64,000 nt of DNA, from contig CALMVQ010000161.1 in assembly GCA_937873135.1 (NCBI GenBank), forward strand, positions 1-64,000, written 5' to 3'. A program made the translations under genes and the position numbers. The stretch's first letter is position 1. Every line of letters begins with the position of its first letter. A model generated the notes under the pieces. The model was not told the origin of the DNA and did no database searches. It worked only from the letters and a program-made list of their open reading frames with translations. Shown here piece after piece: positions 54,334-63,214 of this stretch. This DNA is from an uncultured Scytonema sp. Lineage in GTDB: Bacteria > Cyanobacteriota > Cyanobacteriia > Cyanobacteriales > Nostocaceae.

Positions 54334-54391
54334 GGTAGATTCTGCCATTTTCGCGCTCCTGCTTCTTGTCACTCCGAGAGCAGAATCTACC
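54334..54391. repeat. inverted repeat in the HPPD upstream gap
   Basis: GGTAGATTCTGC (54334-54345) pairs exactly with GCAGAATCTACC (54380-54391) across 34 nt. It is in the 372-bp gap 54055-54426, which has no gene, near the end of the PPIase gene. It may act as that gene's terminator or be a miniature element. Confidence 0.55.
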
Positions 54392-54426
54392 TAATAAATT
54401 AGTCAATATATAGCAGTGACCATACA

Positions 54427-55173
54427 TTATTCTCTCACGCTAGAGACAAGTAAATCTTTTTGTAAAGACTCTTTTACCTGAGTTTGCAGCCAGTTTTCAA
54501 ACAGTTCATTTATCAGTCGCTGCTGCATAGCCTCATCTAACAGAGCTGGCAGAAACTTTTCTACCCTTACAATAATGAACCATTCTCCTAAACGGGCAGG
54601 TGGTAAAAGCTGACCTGACTGACTTGACGCCAGCATATTTGCTAAGACTGGATGGGGAATTCCCAGCTCCACTGGACCTAGCGTACCTCCTGTTTGAGCT
54701 TCAGGACCTTGAGAATACTCGCGTGCAAGGTCACTAAACGATTGTTCTCCTTCTTGAATTCGGAAGTAAAGTTCTTGTGCAATCCCAATATCACTGACCC
54801 GAATCAGAGAATAAATGACTTTATCTAAGTGTGGCTTGCGTTTAAGGAAGTACGAATCGAGGTTATCTCCCCAAGTCGCTTTCTTGAAACGTTCCAGTTT
54901 GATATTACGTGTGACTAAGTAATCTAAGTGTTCGCGTTCTAACCCTCGGGCTTCTAACCATGTTTGTAATTCTACTTCCGCATTCAGCTTCTGCTCTTGG
55001 TAGAATTGCTTATAAGCTTGCATAGTTTCTTCTTGTGTCAAAGGAAAATCAGCAAGTGCATGGTCGATCATCATTTCTCGAACTAACTGCGGTAGTATTC
55101 CATACTGCTTAAGTAAGGAAATGATTTCATCAGCAGCAATCTTGCGATCACCTACTTGTAGAACTGAAGTCAT
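54427..55173 (-). CDS. parvulin-type peptidylprolyl isomerase
   Basis: 248 aa. N-terminal helical region (SurA/PrsA-like, ~1-120), then a parvulin domain: VIYSLIRVSDIGIAQELYFR, FSDLAREYSQGPEAQTGGTL, GPVELGIPHPVLANML and WFIIVRVEKFLPA. No signal peptide, so it should work in the cytoplasm; such proteins in cyanobacteria sometimes sit next to export systems, but none is visible here. Stand-alone gene. Confidence 0.85.
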   Translation of the reverse strand: MTSVLQVGDRKIAADEIISLLKQYGILPQLVREMMIDHALADFPLTQEETMQAYKQFYQEQKLNAEVELQTWLEARGLEREHLDYLVTRNIKLERFKKATWGDNLDSYFLKRKPHLDKVIYSLIRVSDIGIAQELYFRIQEGEQSFSDLAREYSQGPEAQTGGTLGPVELGIPHPVLANMLASSQSGQLLPPARLGEWFIIVRVEKFLPALLDEAMQQRLINELFENWLQTQVKESLQKDLLVSSVRE

Positions 55174-56104
55174 AGGCTATTAAATTTGGCAAGAGCGAGA
55201 TCAATATAAAACTATACAAGCTCAATCCTATCACTTTTATCAGCAAGCAGGCTCGTACTGTAAAGCCTCTGCGGTCAGCTATCACTTCACTCACAAGCAA
55301 GAGGCTAATAATAACTGGTAAAAAGATATTTTTTGTAGAGGACCTAGATTTAAAAAATCTAACTGAGCGAAATCAAGCGCTCGCAGGATCATCATGGGAA
55401 GTCTTTACCTAACAATCAGGACTAAATAAATCTTTTTTGGTTGTATACTTCGTGCAGTTTGTTGATATTAGGACTTACGCATTGACAGAAGAAACCAAAT
55501 ATGAATTATGGGTTTCAGGCATTTAGGGAGATCCTTAAAAATAAAATACCAGCCAATGTTGGTTAATTTGTCGTCTACGTCGGCTACACACAGATACTCG
55601 TTGTGTCAGAAGGCTGGTATTTTATTTCCACAGCAAGTGCCTTAAATCTGATTTCTCGATGATTTTTCAGCGCTCGCTATTTATCTGCACTTCATCCTCA
55701 AAAGCCTGAAATACCCCAATTTCGTTTACACACATGACTGTAAATTTTTACACTATATATCATGGCTTACATAGCGCTCGCTAGGGAGCATGAGGCGTTT
55801 TCCCACGCCCAGGCGACTGGCGAAGAGGAAGTTAGAGGACAAGTCATCAAAGTCAAACCAAACTATCAGTCACAAATTTGTTACAATTTTAATGCTTATA
55901 TACCGAAAGAATTATCAGAGCGAGTTCACAATTGTAAAGCTTGTACTGTTGTCGTCAGCAAGAGCGCACAGCGAGTAGAAGGGGCAGTTAAATAAATTAG
56001 GTATTCTTCTGGTGGTTCGGGAGTAGTGAAGGTAGTTCACGGAATTAAAGTAGTTTAGAGTGTAGCATTCATCATAGACAAAATTATCGCAAGCATTTAT
56101 TCTG
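55174..56104. other. gene-free region with repeats
   Basis: 930 bp. It carries the inverted repeat 55539-55627 and, near 55780-55830, a GC-rich dispersed-repeat stretch (GCGCTCGCTAGG, CGCCCAGGCGACTGG). A 77-codon frame crosses that repeat; I do not regard it as a gene. Confidence 0.45.
55539..55627. repeat. 16-bp inverted repeat with 57-nt loop
   Basis: AAATAAAATACCAGCC (55539-55554) is exactly complementary to 55612-55627. The loop includes CTACACACAG and TTGTGT that pair locally. Its T-rich right end could serve as a bidirectional terminator, but its distance from any stop suggests a miniature transposable element. Confidence 0.65.
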
Positions 56105-56863
56105 ATGAGCGCAACTAGCCACCGCCGAATTATTATTGGGGATGTTCACGGTCATTACGATGGCTTAATGACACTGTTGGAGGCGATCGCTCCCAATTCT
56201 GACGATCAAGTCTATTTTCTTGGAGACTTAATTGATCGTGGTCCCAAAAGTTCACATGTTGTTAATTTTGTCAAGGAAAGTCCTTACTCTTGTCTGCTGG
56301 GGAATCACGAGCAGATGTTATTAAACATTCTTACTAACTCCAATATCCCCAACCCAGCAGTACAAGCATGGCTTCAGGGTGGGGGTTACGCAACAATTGC
56401 TAGTTACCAACAAGCTGCAATACCTCAGGATCATCTGGAATGGTTCCAGGCGCTGCCCATATATCTCGATCTGGGGGATATTTGGTTGGCTCACGCTGGT
56501 GTTGACCCTTTAATTCCCTTAGCTGAACAAACTGCAGAAGAGCTTTGCTGGGTGCGAGATAGATTTCACAGTATTGATAAGCCCTACTTTCCCAATAAGC
56601 TAATTATCGTTGGTCACACGATTACCTTTACTCTACCTGGCGTAACTCCTGGTAAACTGGCAAAAGGACAGGGTTGGCTGGACATAGATACTGGTGCTTA
56701 TCATCCTCGCAGTGGCTGGTTAACAGGACTTGATGTCACAAATTGGATTGTTTATCAAGTCAACGTCCTCAAACATCACAGCCTCCGCACCCTACCATTA
56801 CAAGAAGCTGTGACAACTGTCAATGCAGCCAAGATCGGTGTTGAACGCGGCAAGCGAAGATGA
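56105..56863 (+). CDS. PPP-type metallophosphatase (serine/threonine phosphatase family)
   Basis: 252 aa. Calcineurin-like signatures: GDVHGHYDGL (Asp13, His15), GDLIDRGP, LGNHEQML and later VGHTI. These ligate two metals. It matches bacterial PrpA/ApaH-like phosphatases that act on phosphoproteins or dinucleoside polyphosphates. Its stop is 19 bp from the convergent M48 peptidase gene. Confidence 0.87.
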   Translation: MSATSHRRIIIGDVHGHYDGLMTLLEAIAPNSDDQVYFLGDLIDRGPKSSHVVNFVKESPYSCLLGNHEQMLLNILTNSNIPNPAVQAWLQGGGYATIASYQQAAIPQDHLEWFQALPIYLDLGDIWLAHAGVDPLIPLAEQTAEELCWVRDRFHSIDKPYFPNKLIIVGHTITFTLPGVTPGKLAKGQGWLDIDTGAYHPRSGWLTGLDVTNWIVYQVNVLKHHSLRTLPLQEAVTTVNAAKIGVERGKRR

Positions 56864-56882
56864 GAAGAATCACTCCCGAACT

Positions 56883-57743
56883 TCAGGAATTAAGTAATGC
56901 TTGAATATTTGTTTTATAAGCACCATCATTTAACCCTTGACTCCCATTAGTAGGTTGATGGTTAATTTCGCGTTGAAGTTCAGCAACGCGATCGCCTGTT
57001 GCAGGGTGGTTGCTTAAAAATGCGGGACCGGCAGCAGGTAGTTTGAGAAGTTTTTTCATAAAGGAAACCATCTCAGATTGGGCATAACCAGCGCGTCCCA
57101 AAGTTCTTAATCCTCTTTGATCGGCTTCAAATTCATTTTTGCGACTGCGCGGAAGGTTTCGTGCTACTTGTACACCAAGTTGCAGCACTTGAGAACGGTT
57201 TAATCCAGATGCTGTTAACAGACCATTTTCGATAGCAGTTTGCTGCATCTGTTTGATTGCATGTCGCCCACCGATGTGACCCATTTCATGACCGAGAACA
57301 CTTGCTAGTTGAGCTTCATTGTCTGCGGCTTTCAATAAACCTGTGTGAACGTAAACATAGCCACCCATAGTAGCAAAAGCATTTATACTGTTATCTTGAA
57401 CGACTTGAAAAGTATAGGGGAGGTTGGGGCGATCGCTATCAGCTACCAAGCGCTGACCAACTTGCTGCACATAGCGATTCACCTCAGGATCGCGGTAAAG
57501 CTTAATATTACTGCTAACAAGCTGCTGATTGATCTGCTTGCCCAGCTCTACTTCCTGACGATCCGATATATTAGAAAGCTGAATTGCCTGAAATCCCTGC
57601 TGAAGTATAGGTAACCAGTCGAAAGCACGGGATGGCAACGGTGTGTTTAGGCAAATACCCAAGGCGACGATCACCGAAATCAACGGATAGAACCAGCGAC
57701 TTGGAAAAAACCGGGATTTTACAGCAAAGCGTTTCCAATTCAT
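56883..57743 (-). CDS. M48-family metallopeptidase (exported)
   Basis: 286 aa. N-terminal signal segment (FYPLISVIVALGICLN). Zinc site HEMGH (His152, Glu153, His156) and ExxxD with Glu204 in NEFEADQRG as third ligand. Resembles BepA/YggG-like peptidases that survey outer membrane protein assembly. All catalytic residues intact. Confidence 0.88.
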   Translation of the reverse strand: MNWKRFAVKSRFFPSRWFYPLISVIVALGICLNTPLPSRAFDWLPILQQGFQAIQLSNISDRQEVELGKQINQQLVSSNIKLYRDPEVNRYVQQVGQRLVADSDRPNLPYTFQVVQDNSINAFATMGGYVYVHTGLLKAADNEAQLASVLGHEMGHIGGRHAIKQMQQTAIENGLLTASGLNRSQVLQLGVQVARNLPRSRKNEFEADQRGLRTLGRAGYAQSEMVSFMKKLLKLPAAGPAFLSNHPATGDRVAELQREINHQPTNGSQGLNDGAYKTNIQALLNS

Positions 57744-58033
57744 AAATAATCCGGTCTGAAAATGCTTGAGTGAGAAAGTAAGATAATGGGACGGATTTGA
57801 AGCTTAATAAGTTGCCTTTTAAACTTCGCTGCTTGACTTTATGGCAGCTTTGCGACTAGAAATACCAACTGGACTACTCAGTTGGGAATTTTGTAACTTG
57901 TGATAGACTGTCGCATGACTATAAACCCCCTGCTGCTGTTAAGTTCCTACATTTTAAGGAATAGAGCTGCATCCCCATGCAAACCCGTGCTACTACAATC
58001 AATTACTCTGTTCTGAATCCAGGAAAAATTGTT

Positions 58034-58567
58034 ATGGCTATTTTAGATTCCAAAGGTCGCTTATTCGGCAAGCTTAACATCCTCGATTTAGGTGCCGCAC
58101 TCGTAATTTTACTAGTTATATTTGGCATCTTTATCTTCCCTGGGGGATCTGGTTCTATTGCCCAAGGCAATATCATGAAGCCTATTGAAGTAGATTTACT
58201 TGTCAGGGGATTGAATGTCCGCAACCCTCAAGACTTGTTCAGCCAGTCGTTAACAAAAGGTAACAAAACAAATATTATTATCCGCAATCAACCTCATGGT
58301 GCCATTGAGATTCAATCAGTTCAACCCCTGCCTAAAACAATATTAGTTACCCAACCCAATGGTACCGTCAAAGAGATACCCGATCCGAAAACCAACAATT
58401 TTAGTACAGATATGATTTTGACTTTAGCAGGTAAAGCGCAAATCACTGATAATGGTCCAGTTATTGGTCCAAGTAAGCTGAAAATTGGAGTTCCTATTGA
58501 GTTAGATGGCTTTAATTACAATTTTAACGCCACCGTCATTGACATAAGAATTAAGGACAAAGCTTAG
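58034..58567 (+). CDS. DUF4330 domain membrane protein
   Basis: About 177 aa from ATG 58034, chosen because MAILDSKGRLFGKLNILDLG is the family start and AGGA lies about 9 nt upstream; the frame is open back to 57977. One membrane helix (AALVILLVIFGIFIFP), then an extracytoplasmic beta-rich domain. DUF4330 is widespread in cyanobacteria with unknown function. A 12-bp hairpin lies just after the stop. Confidence 0.82.
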   Translation: MAILDSKGRLFGKLNILDLGAALVILLVIFGIFIFPGGSGSIAQGNIMKPIEVDLLVRGLNVRNPQDLFSQSLTKGNKTNIIIRNQPHGAIEIQSVQPLPKTILVTQPNGTVKEIPDPKTNNFSTDMILTLAGKAQITDNGPVIGPSKLKIGVPIELDGFNYNFNATVIDIRIKDKA

Positions 58568-58578
58568 GTTAAACGCGG

Positions 58579-58617
58579 AGTTTTAGAGACACTTCCACGC
58601 CTCGCGTCTCTAAAACT
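58579..58617 (+). terminator. hairpin after the DUF4330 gene
   Basis: AGTTTTAGAGAC (58579-58590) and GTCTCTAAAACT (58606-58617) pair exactly around 15 nt, 12 bp after the stop codon. Position fits a terminator; the T content is in the arm rather than after the stem. Confidence 0.5.
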
Positions 58618-58684
58618 TCTGATTCCCGACGCCTGAGTACTGAGTACTGACTTGTTGAATAATAACAATTCTGACAATTAAATA

Positions 58685-60502
58685 ATGAAGCAGAAAGTTA
58701 TTCAAGCCTTTATCGTTTGTTTAATATATCTTCTTTTAAGCTGTACTCAAGTGAAGGCAGAACATCAATGGACACAACAGATGGAAGCAGAGTTTCAGCA
58801 GCGCTCAAAGGAAGTTATAACAAAAATAGCAGGAAGCAACTACGGAAATACATCTCAAGAAAATGAAAAGAAATCGTACCCAAGGGCAATGATTGATTTT
58901 CTGGCAGGGAACCGAGAAAAAGCGATCGCCTTTCTGCAATCTGAAGATGATGATGCTCCTCTTCACGCACATACTTTAGGAATCGACTTTTACTCAGGAT
59001 TCACCCTCACTGGACAAGTCCGCAAATACTTTTACTTTGGCAAATATCTTGACTCAGCCTATCGTCAGCGGATGAAAAAAGCGATGCAAATTTTCACACA
59101 AGTAGATCCGCTGACACGTCGCTTTCCCAACCGCAGCCAGTTTTGGGCAAAAGATAACTGCGATACCTGGGTAGATTGTCGTAATACTGATAACTTGAGA
59201 GCAATGCGGGAAGTTGCTGTTTACTTATTTGCTGAGGAAACTGGAAACGAAGCAACAAAGCAAATTTATAAAGAACGTCTCACCAGAAATGTCCGTACTC
59301 TTTATCAAATTGGACAAGGTGAATGGGATTCGGAAAACTACCTAGAATACGCTGTGACAACCTATGCCGATCTTTACGATTTTGCCAAAGATCCTCAGGT
59401 AAAATCTCTTGCCTTGGCTGCACTTGATTGGTTTTTTACTTCCGGATCGCTTAAATATTGGCGAGGTGGATTCGGAGGACCAAGTAAGCGGGATTATAGT
59501 GGGGGGAACTGTGTTTGGTGTTCCCTCGCGACTCATGAACTAGGACTGTATTTTGGGGATTCCCCTGTGTCAGATCCCCAACCGAGTCCCAACTCAGTAC
59601 ACCTTATAACTAGCAGCTACCGTCCGCCTTTAGCAGCGATCGCTTTGGCGCGAAAGCAATTTGTCAAGCCAGTGGAACTACTGAATTCCAAACCAACTTA
59701 TGAAAATTGGAAACCTGGTGGAGACGCCGCGCCACAGTTTTACGAAACTCTTTATTTCGGGAAGACTTTTCAACTGGGTACATTAGCTCAAGGTTCTGGA
59801 GGTGACTGGAATGGCTTCAAGATGATGGCTTTTAATCAACAACGAGGAGTTGATTACTTGATCGCCGCCACAGGAACAGACCCAACTCAAATTTCTACTT
59901 CGTCCAATGGTGATGATAATATTGCTCAATACCGCAATTTGACAATTTGGCTTAACGATCAGCCACATACGCCGTTTCAATTTTTTTTACCCAAGTCAGC
60001 CAACCTGGAAACCAAAGGTGGTGTAACTTTTATCGGCTACGAAAAGACATGGTTGGCGATCGCACCAATTCATCTTAAAATTGAGGGGATTAACGCTACA
60101 GCAACTGAGAAAATCCGAGAACGCTATCCCAATGACCAGATTTTAACTGCGGTTAGCACTGTCGAAGATGTTGGTGGATTTGCGCTTGAAGTCGGTGAAC
60201 GGGAAACCCACGGAGATTTTGAGCAGTTCAAGCATTCTGTCTTGTCACGTTCCCACTTAAATTTAGATGGGGTACGCGTTGGTGTCGTTGAGTATCAAGG
60301 CGTTGTCGGCAAAGTAAAACTCCAGTATCAACATCAAGGATTACCAAAAGTTTGGCGAAATGGCAGCTTCCATAACTGGCAAAATCACGACTCTGTCTAC
60401 CAAAATGCCCAAGGCGGTAAAGTGCCGATTTATCAAGGGTGGAAACAAGGTAAGTTAGAAGTGAAGGCAGGTGGCTATCAGTTTAGTCGTCAGCCACACT
60501 AA
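58685..60502 (+). CDS. large exported lipoprotein of unknown function
   Basis: 605 aa. The N-terminus has a hydrophobic segment ending in the lipobox LLSC (Cys20), so it should be a lipoprotein. Residues ~60-300 look helical and resemble the (alpha/alpha) toroid of heparinase/alginate-lyase-like proteins (GIDFYSGFTLTGQVRKYFYF, NCDTWVDCRNTDNLRAM); the C-terminal half is beta-rich. A polysaccharide lyase or binding role is plausible but I cannot identify catalytic residues, so I leave it as unknown. Its last 4 bp overlap the convergent Uma2 gene. Confidence 0.65.
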   Translation: MKQKVIQAFIVCLIYLLLSCTQVKAEHQWTQQMEAEFQQRSKEVITKIAGSNYGNTSQENEKKSYPRAMIDFLAGNREKAIAFLQSEDDDAPLHAHTLGIDFYSGFTLTGQVRKYFYFGKYLDSAYRQRMKKAMQIFTQVDPLTRRFPNRSQFWAKDNCDTWVDCRNTDNLRAMREVAVYLFAEETGNEATKQIYKERLTRNVRTLYQIGQGEWDSENYLEYAVTTYADLYDFAKDPQVKSLALAALDWFFTSGSLKYWRGGFGGPSKRDYSGGNCVWCSLATHELGLYFGDSPVSDPQPSPNSVHLITSSYRPPLAAIALARKQFVKPVELLNSKPTYENWKPGGDAAPQFYETLYFGKTFQLGTLAQGSGGDWNGFKMMAFNQQRGVDYLIAATGTDPTQISTSSNGDDNIAQYRNLTIWLNDQPHTPFQFFLPKSANLETKGGVTFIGYEKTWLAIAPIHLKIEGINATATEKIRERYPNDQILTAVSTVEDVGGFALEVGERETHGDFEQFKHSVLSRSHLNLDGVRVGVVEYQGVVGKVKLQYQHQGLPKVWRNGSFHNWQNHDSVYQNAQGGKVPIYQGWKQGKLEVKAGGYQFSRQPH

Positions 60503-61080
60503 AAGAACTTACTGACTACACAACAGAAACCAGGTAGCAAGGGACTCGTTAATTCATCAGGTCTGTATAGGGTTAATGTAAGCCTTAAGATACCTTGCGA
60601 TCGCCGATAGACTTCAACCTTTTGTTCAAGCCAACTAACAATCCAATATTCATGAACTCCTTGTACAGAGTACAACTTCAACTTGGCTTCTCTGTCGCGA
60701 GATTCATTCTTCTTACCCGGAGATAACACCTCAACCACCAATTCTGGTGCAGCGGTTAAATGTCCTGCTTCATCCAGTAGTTGTTCTAAACGTTCGTGAC
60801 TTGCCCAGACAACATCAGGAATAACATTATCTGATTCTGAAAAAACGATGCCAGGGGTAACGGCAGGTTGACCCAAACCACTTTCATCTGACCATAGCAT
60901 CAACACTGTCCCAATATTGATGCAAGCTGCTTGATGCTTCCAATCTGGTACTCTGGTCACAAACAGTTCTCCGTTAATAATCTCGTAGCGATTAACGCGA
61001 TCGCCCTCAAAAATTTTTAGGTCAGAAGTCGTCCAACGGACTGGACTTGTGGTCGCTGACTGCATAGAACCGCTTGCCAT
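60499..61080 (-). CDS. Uma2-family protein (PD-(D/E)XK nuclease fold)
   Basis: About 193 aa from ATG 61080, supported by AGGAG 6 nt upstream; an upstream in-frame start at 61182 runs through a hairpin and is unlikely. Motifs RYEIINGELFV, VIPDVVWAS, PELVVEVLSPGKKN, and SVQGVHEYWIV are those of the DUF820/Uma2 family, greatly expanded in cyanobacteria and thought to be nuclease-like. The catalytic D/E-x-K-like residues (E in VVEVLSP and K in REAKLKLY) are present. Function unclear. Confidence 0.83.
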   Translation of the reverse strand: MASGSMQSATTSPVRWTTSDLKIFEGDRVNRYEIINGELFVTRVPDWKHQAACINIGTVLMLWSDESGLGQPAVTPGIVFSESDNVIPDVVWASHERLEQLLDEAGHLTAAPELVVEVLSPGKKNESRDREAKLKLYSVQGVHEYWIVSWLEQKVEVYRRSQGILRLTLTLYRPDELTSPLLPGFCCVVSKFF

Positions 61081-61118
61081 CTTTTCTCCTAAAGTATAGC
61101 AAACCATACGCAAGACCC

Positions 61119-61153
61119 AGATCCCCGACTTTGAAAGAGTTATCGGGGTCTTG
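61119..61153. repeat. AGATCCCCGA hairpin, copy 1
   Basis: AGATCCCCGA near 61119-61128 pairs with TCGGGGTCT near 61143-61151 with one bulge, followed by TTGTTTTT. Closely related in sequence to the hairpin at 63687-63720, so this is a dispersed hairpin element that can act as a terminator on the plus strand. Confidence 0.5.
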
Positions 61154-61213
61154 TTTTTCACTGAAACAGTGCGCTCGTGCAATTAATTTTACTTTTTACT
61201 CAGCACTCGTTAC

Positions 61214-62125
61214 TCAGCACTGTTTCGGTGATTGATTTAGCAAATGCAAAAATTTTCGGATTAAACCAATTGTCACTGCTGGTAGTTCCAACTGAGGTGT
61301 CAGACCGACATTGTCTAGCTGTTGAAACATCTGGATTGCTCGCGGATTCATTTGGGCAAAGCGGCGACCAATTTCCGGACCGGTAAATTGAGACTGTTGT
61401 CCCCAAAAGATAGCAGTGGGAGTTGTCAGCTGTTGAATGTAAAGTGACAAATCAAAACATAAGTCGCCGCGTACAAAAGACAGTGCTGCGTATTCAGCAT
61501 TTGGAAACTGTGCTGATTCTAGGTACGCTTCGACAATTTCCTCGTAGATTCTACTAGGTTGGACAAATTGCCGCTCTACCAGAAAACTGCGAATACCGTT
61601 AGTCGTAGCAATACCAGTACTATATAGTAATTTGTCAACCAGAGGAACTTTGACTATCTGAGCAAAGAAACTGCGCGAGTAATCTTCGCCGAAGTCGGAA
61701 AGCCCAGCTGGTGTTGAGAGAATCAGGGATTTGAATAATTCGGGGTAGGCGATCGCGACTCGAATGGTAAACGCTGCTGTGAGGGAAGATGCAATCACTG
61801 TGACTGCCTGCTGACAAGTTTGCTGCAAAAACTCTCGAATCGTCGTCAAATAATCTTCAACCTTATAATCACGCGCTGGATGTTCCGATCTTCCCCAACC
61901 GATCAAGTCTGGCGCGATAATGCGATATTCGCTGGCAAATGCTGGGTAGACTTTTGACCACTCATAAGCCGATGATCCCCCACCAAAGCCGTGTAGGAAC
62001 ACTAAAGTTTCCTTCTCTGTGCTAATCGTATCTTCCTGCCAAGGTGAGCTAGCGGCAGTATAGTACACCATTCTACCTAAAGAGGTAATTACGGAGCGTT
62101 GCTCGAATCCTGGTGGCTGAAACAT
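61214..62125 (-). CDS. alpha/beta hydrolase-fold protein
   Basis: 303 aa. FLHGFGGGSSAYEW is the oxyanion loop and APDLIGWGRSEHP follows as in haloperoxidase-like hydrolases. The nucleophile elbow, usually GxSxG, reads IASSLTAAF, so Ser114 keeps its place but both glycines are replaced. A late His is not obvious near the C-terminus, though Asp/His candidates exist. The protein may therefore be a weak or non-catalytic member. Conserved unnamed homologues occur in cyanobacteria. Gap to the Uma2 gene is 133 bp. Confidence 0.75.
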   Translation of the reverse strand: MFQPPGFEQRSVITSLGRMVYYTAASSPWQEDTISTEKETLVFLHGFGGGSSAYEWSKVYPAFASEYRIIAPDLIGWGRSEHPARDYKVEDYLTTIREFLQQTCQQAVTVIASSLTAAFTIRVAIAYPELFKSLILSTPAGLSDFGEDYSRSFFAQIVKVPLVDKLLYSTGIATTNGIRSFLVERQFVQPSRIYEEIVEAYLESAQFPNAEYAALSFVRGDLCFDLSLYIQQLTTPTAIFWGQQSQFTGPEIGRRFAQMNPRAIQMFQQLDNVGLTPQLELPAVTIGLIRKFLHLLNQSPKQC

Positions 62126-62288
62126 AGGTAATAATCAATAGTCCACAGTCTATAGTTATTTTCTCATTTCTCCTTTTACTCAGCTATTACCGCAGATAGA
62201 TTAAATGTAATATCTGCTGGTTTTTCGCTTCTTTAATAAGAAAATATGAAATCTTAGGTTTACTTGTAAAGATTTAGTGATTTTTTTT

Positions 62289-62308
62289 CAGCCTTTCAGG
62301 CTGTTTTT
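62289..62308 (+). terminator. intrinsic-terminator hairpin
   Basis: CAGCCT-TTC-AGGCTG (62289-62303) followed directly by TTTTT. A textbook Rho-independent shape on the plus strand, with no gene upstream on that strand within 1.6 kb, so it either ends a small RNA or attenuates the leader of the next gene. Confidence 0.55.
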
Positions 62309-62338
62309 GCTCTAAAGCGTGACTCTAGCAAGAGTTAT

Positions 62339-62386
62339 ACTGGTAGCAGCGATAACTGAGGGGTAAGACCCCTTTACCAGTTTTTT
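62339..62386 (+). terminator. second terminator-like hairpin with T-run
   Basis: ACTGGTA (62339-62345) pairs with TACCAGT (62375-62381), enclosing GGGG-TAAGA-CCCC (62360-62372), followed by TTTTTT to 62386. It starts 31 bp after the previous terminator and ends 84 bp before the next gene. Confidence 0.55.
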
Positions 62387-62469
62387 ATGATAGTCTATCA
62401 GAAACATTACTGATAAGTTTGAACGTCAGGAACACTGACAACGCTCATATGAATTAACCAACAGCTTTA

Positions 62470-63129
62470 ATGATTTATCAAGCTGTTTGCTGGTTGAATA
62501 ACTTCGGAAATGTAAATAGCAACCTAATTATTATTAAGGCAATGATTAAGCGGGGTGTAATGGTAAAGCAGATTAGTCTTCAATCGGACACAGAACTAAA
62601 TTTTGAAGACTCTACGTTTGTGTTTAACAACTTTGATCTCCAAATAACTCCAGCTTCGCTCCAGGTAGATGAAGTCGTTGAACTGGACGACACTGTACCA
62701 AGATGGACTTTTTTAAATTTAGAAAATTTGAAGTGTTTTGAGGCAGTAGAGCAACAATACAAACAATACGGTGTCGTTTTTAGCAACTGTATAGCAATAG
62801 AACCCTCAAACCCAGCATTTCCTAAGAATTCTGGGACATTAGTGTTGATGGGAGCACCCAAAGGTGGATTTTTAGAAGTAAGTTTCTTGCAACCCGTCCA
62901 ATCTGTAAGTGCTGTTGTCACAAGTTCCCAAAGGTTAGTGCTTTCGGCATACGACGGAGATTGCCAACTTCTAACCCAGGCCGTATTATCAGGAGCTAAT
63001 CTGGCAAATTCTGACTCTACTGTACCACCCAATACTTTGATATCAGTATCCGCCAAAAACATCCATACTGTTACCTTCTGCGCTTTTGATGGTCAATTCA
63101 CTCTTGATGACTTCAGTTTCAGTTTTTAA
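62470..63129 (+). CDS. hypothetical protein, beta-rich
   Basis: 219 aa from ATG 62470; ATG 62560 (MVKQISLQSDTELNF) is an equally likely start and would give 189 aa. No recognisable domain. Strong beta-strand periodicity, for example FVFNNFDLQITPASLQV, VVFSNCIAIEPSNPAF and VSAVVTSSQRLVLSAYDGD, suggests a jelly-roll or carbohydrate-binding-like fold. No signal peptide, unless the longer start is wrong. Two terminator-like hairpins lie in its leader. Probably real given its codon pattern and position, but unassigned. Confidence 0.6.
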   Translation: MIYQAVCWLNNFGNVNSNLIIIKAMIKRGVMVKQISLQSDTELNFEDSTFVFNNFDLQITPASLQVDEVVELDDTVPRWTFLNLENLKCFEAVEQQYKQYGVVFSNCIAIEPSNPAFPKNSGTLVLMGAPKGGFLEVSFLQPVQSVSAVVTSSQRLVLSAYDGDCQLLTQAVLSGANLANSDSTVPPNTLISVSAKNIHTVTFCAFDGQFTLDDFSFSF

Positions 63130-63214
63130 TCAGATTTACGCTCACCATTAACTCTTAATTATTTATTTAAGATAATCTATTCTAGAAGCAAAAAATTAAA
63201 TATAAAATTATGGT

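Noticed and set aside
55762-55995. 77-codon plus-strand frame in the gap before the phosphatase gene
   Set aside because: Its first third runs through a dispersed GC-rich intergenic repeat, there is no ribosome binding site, and the product resembles no family I know.
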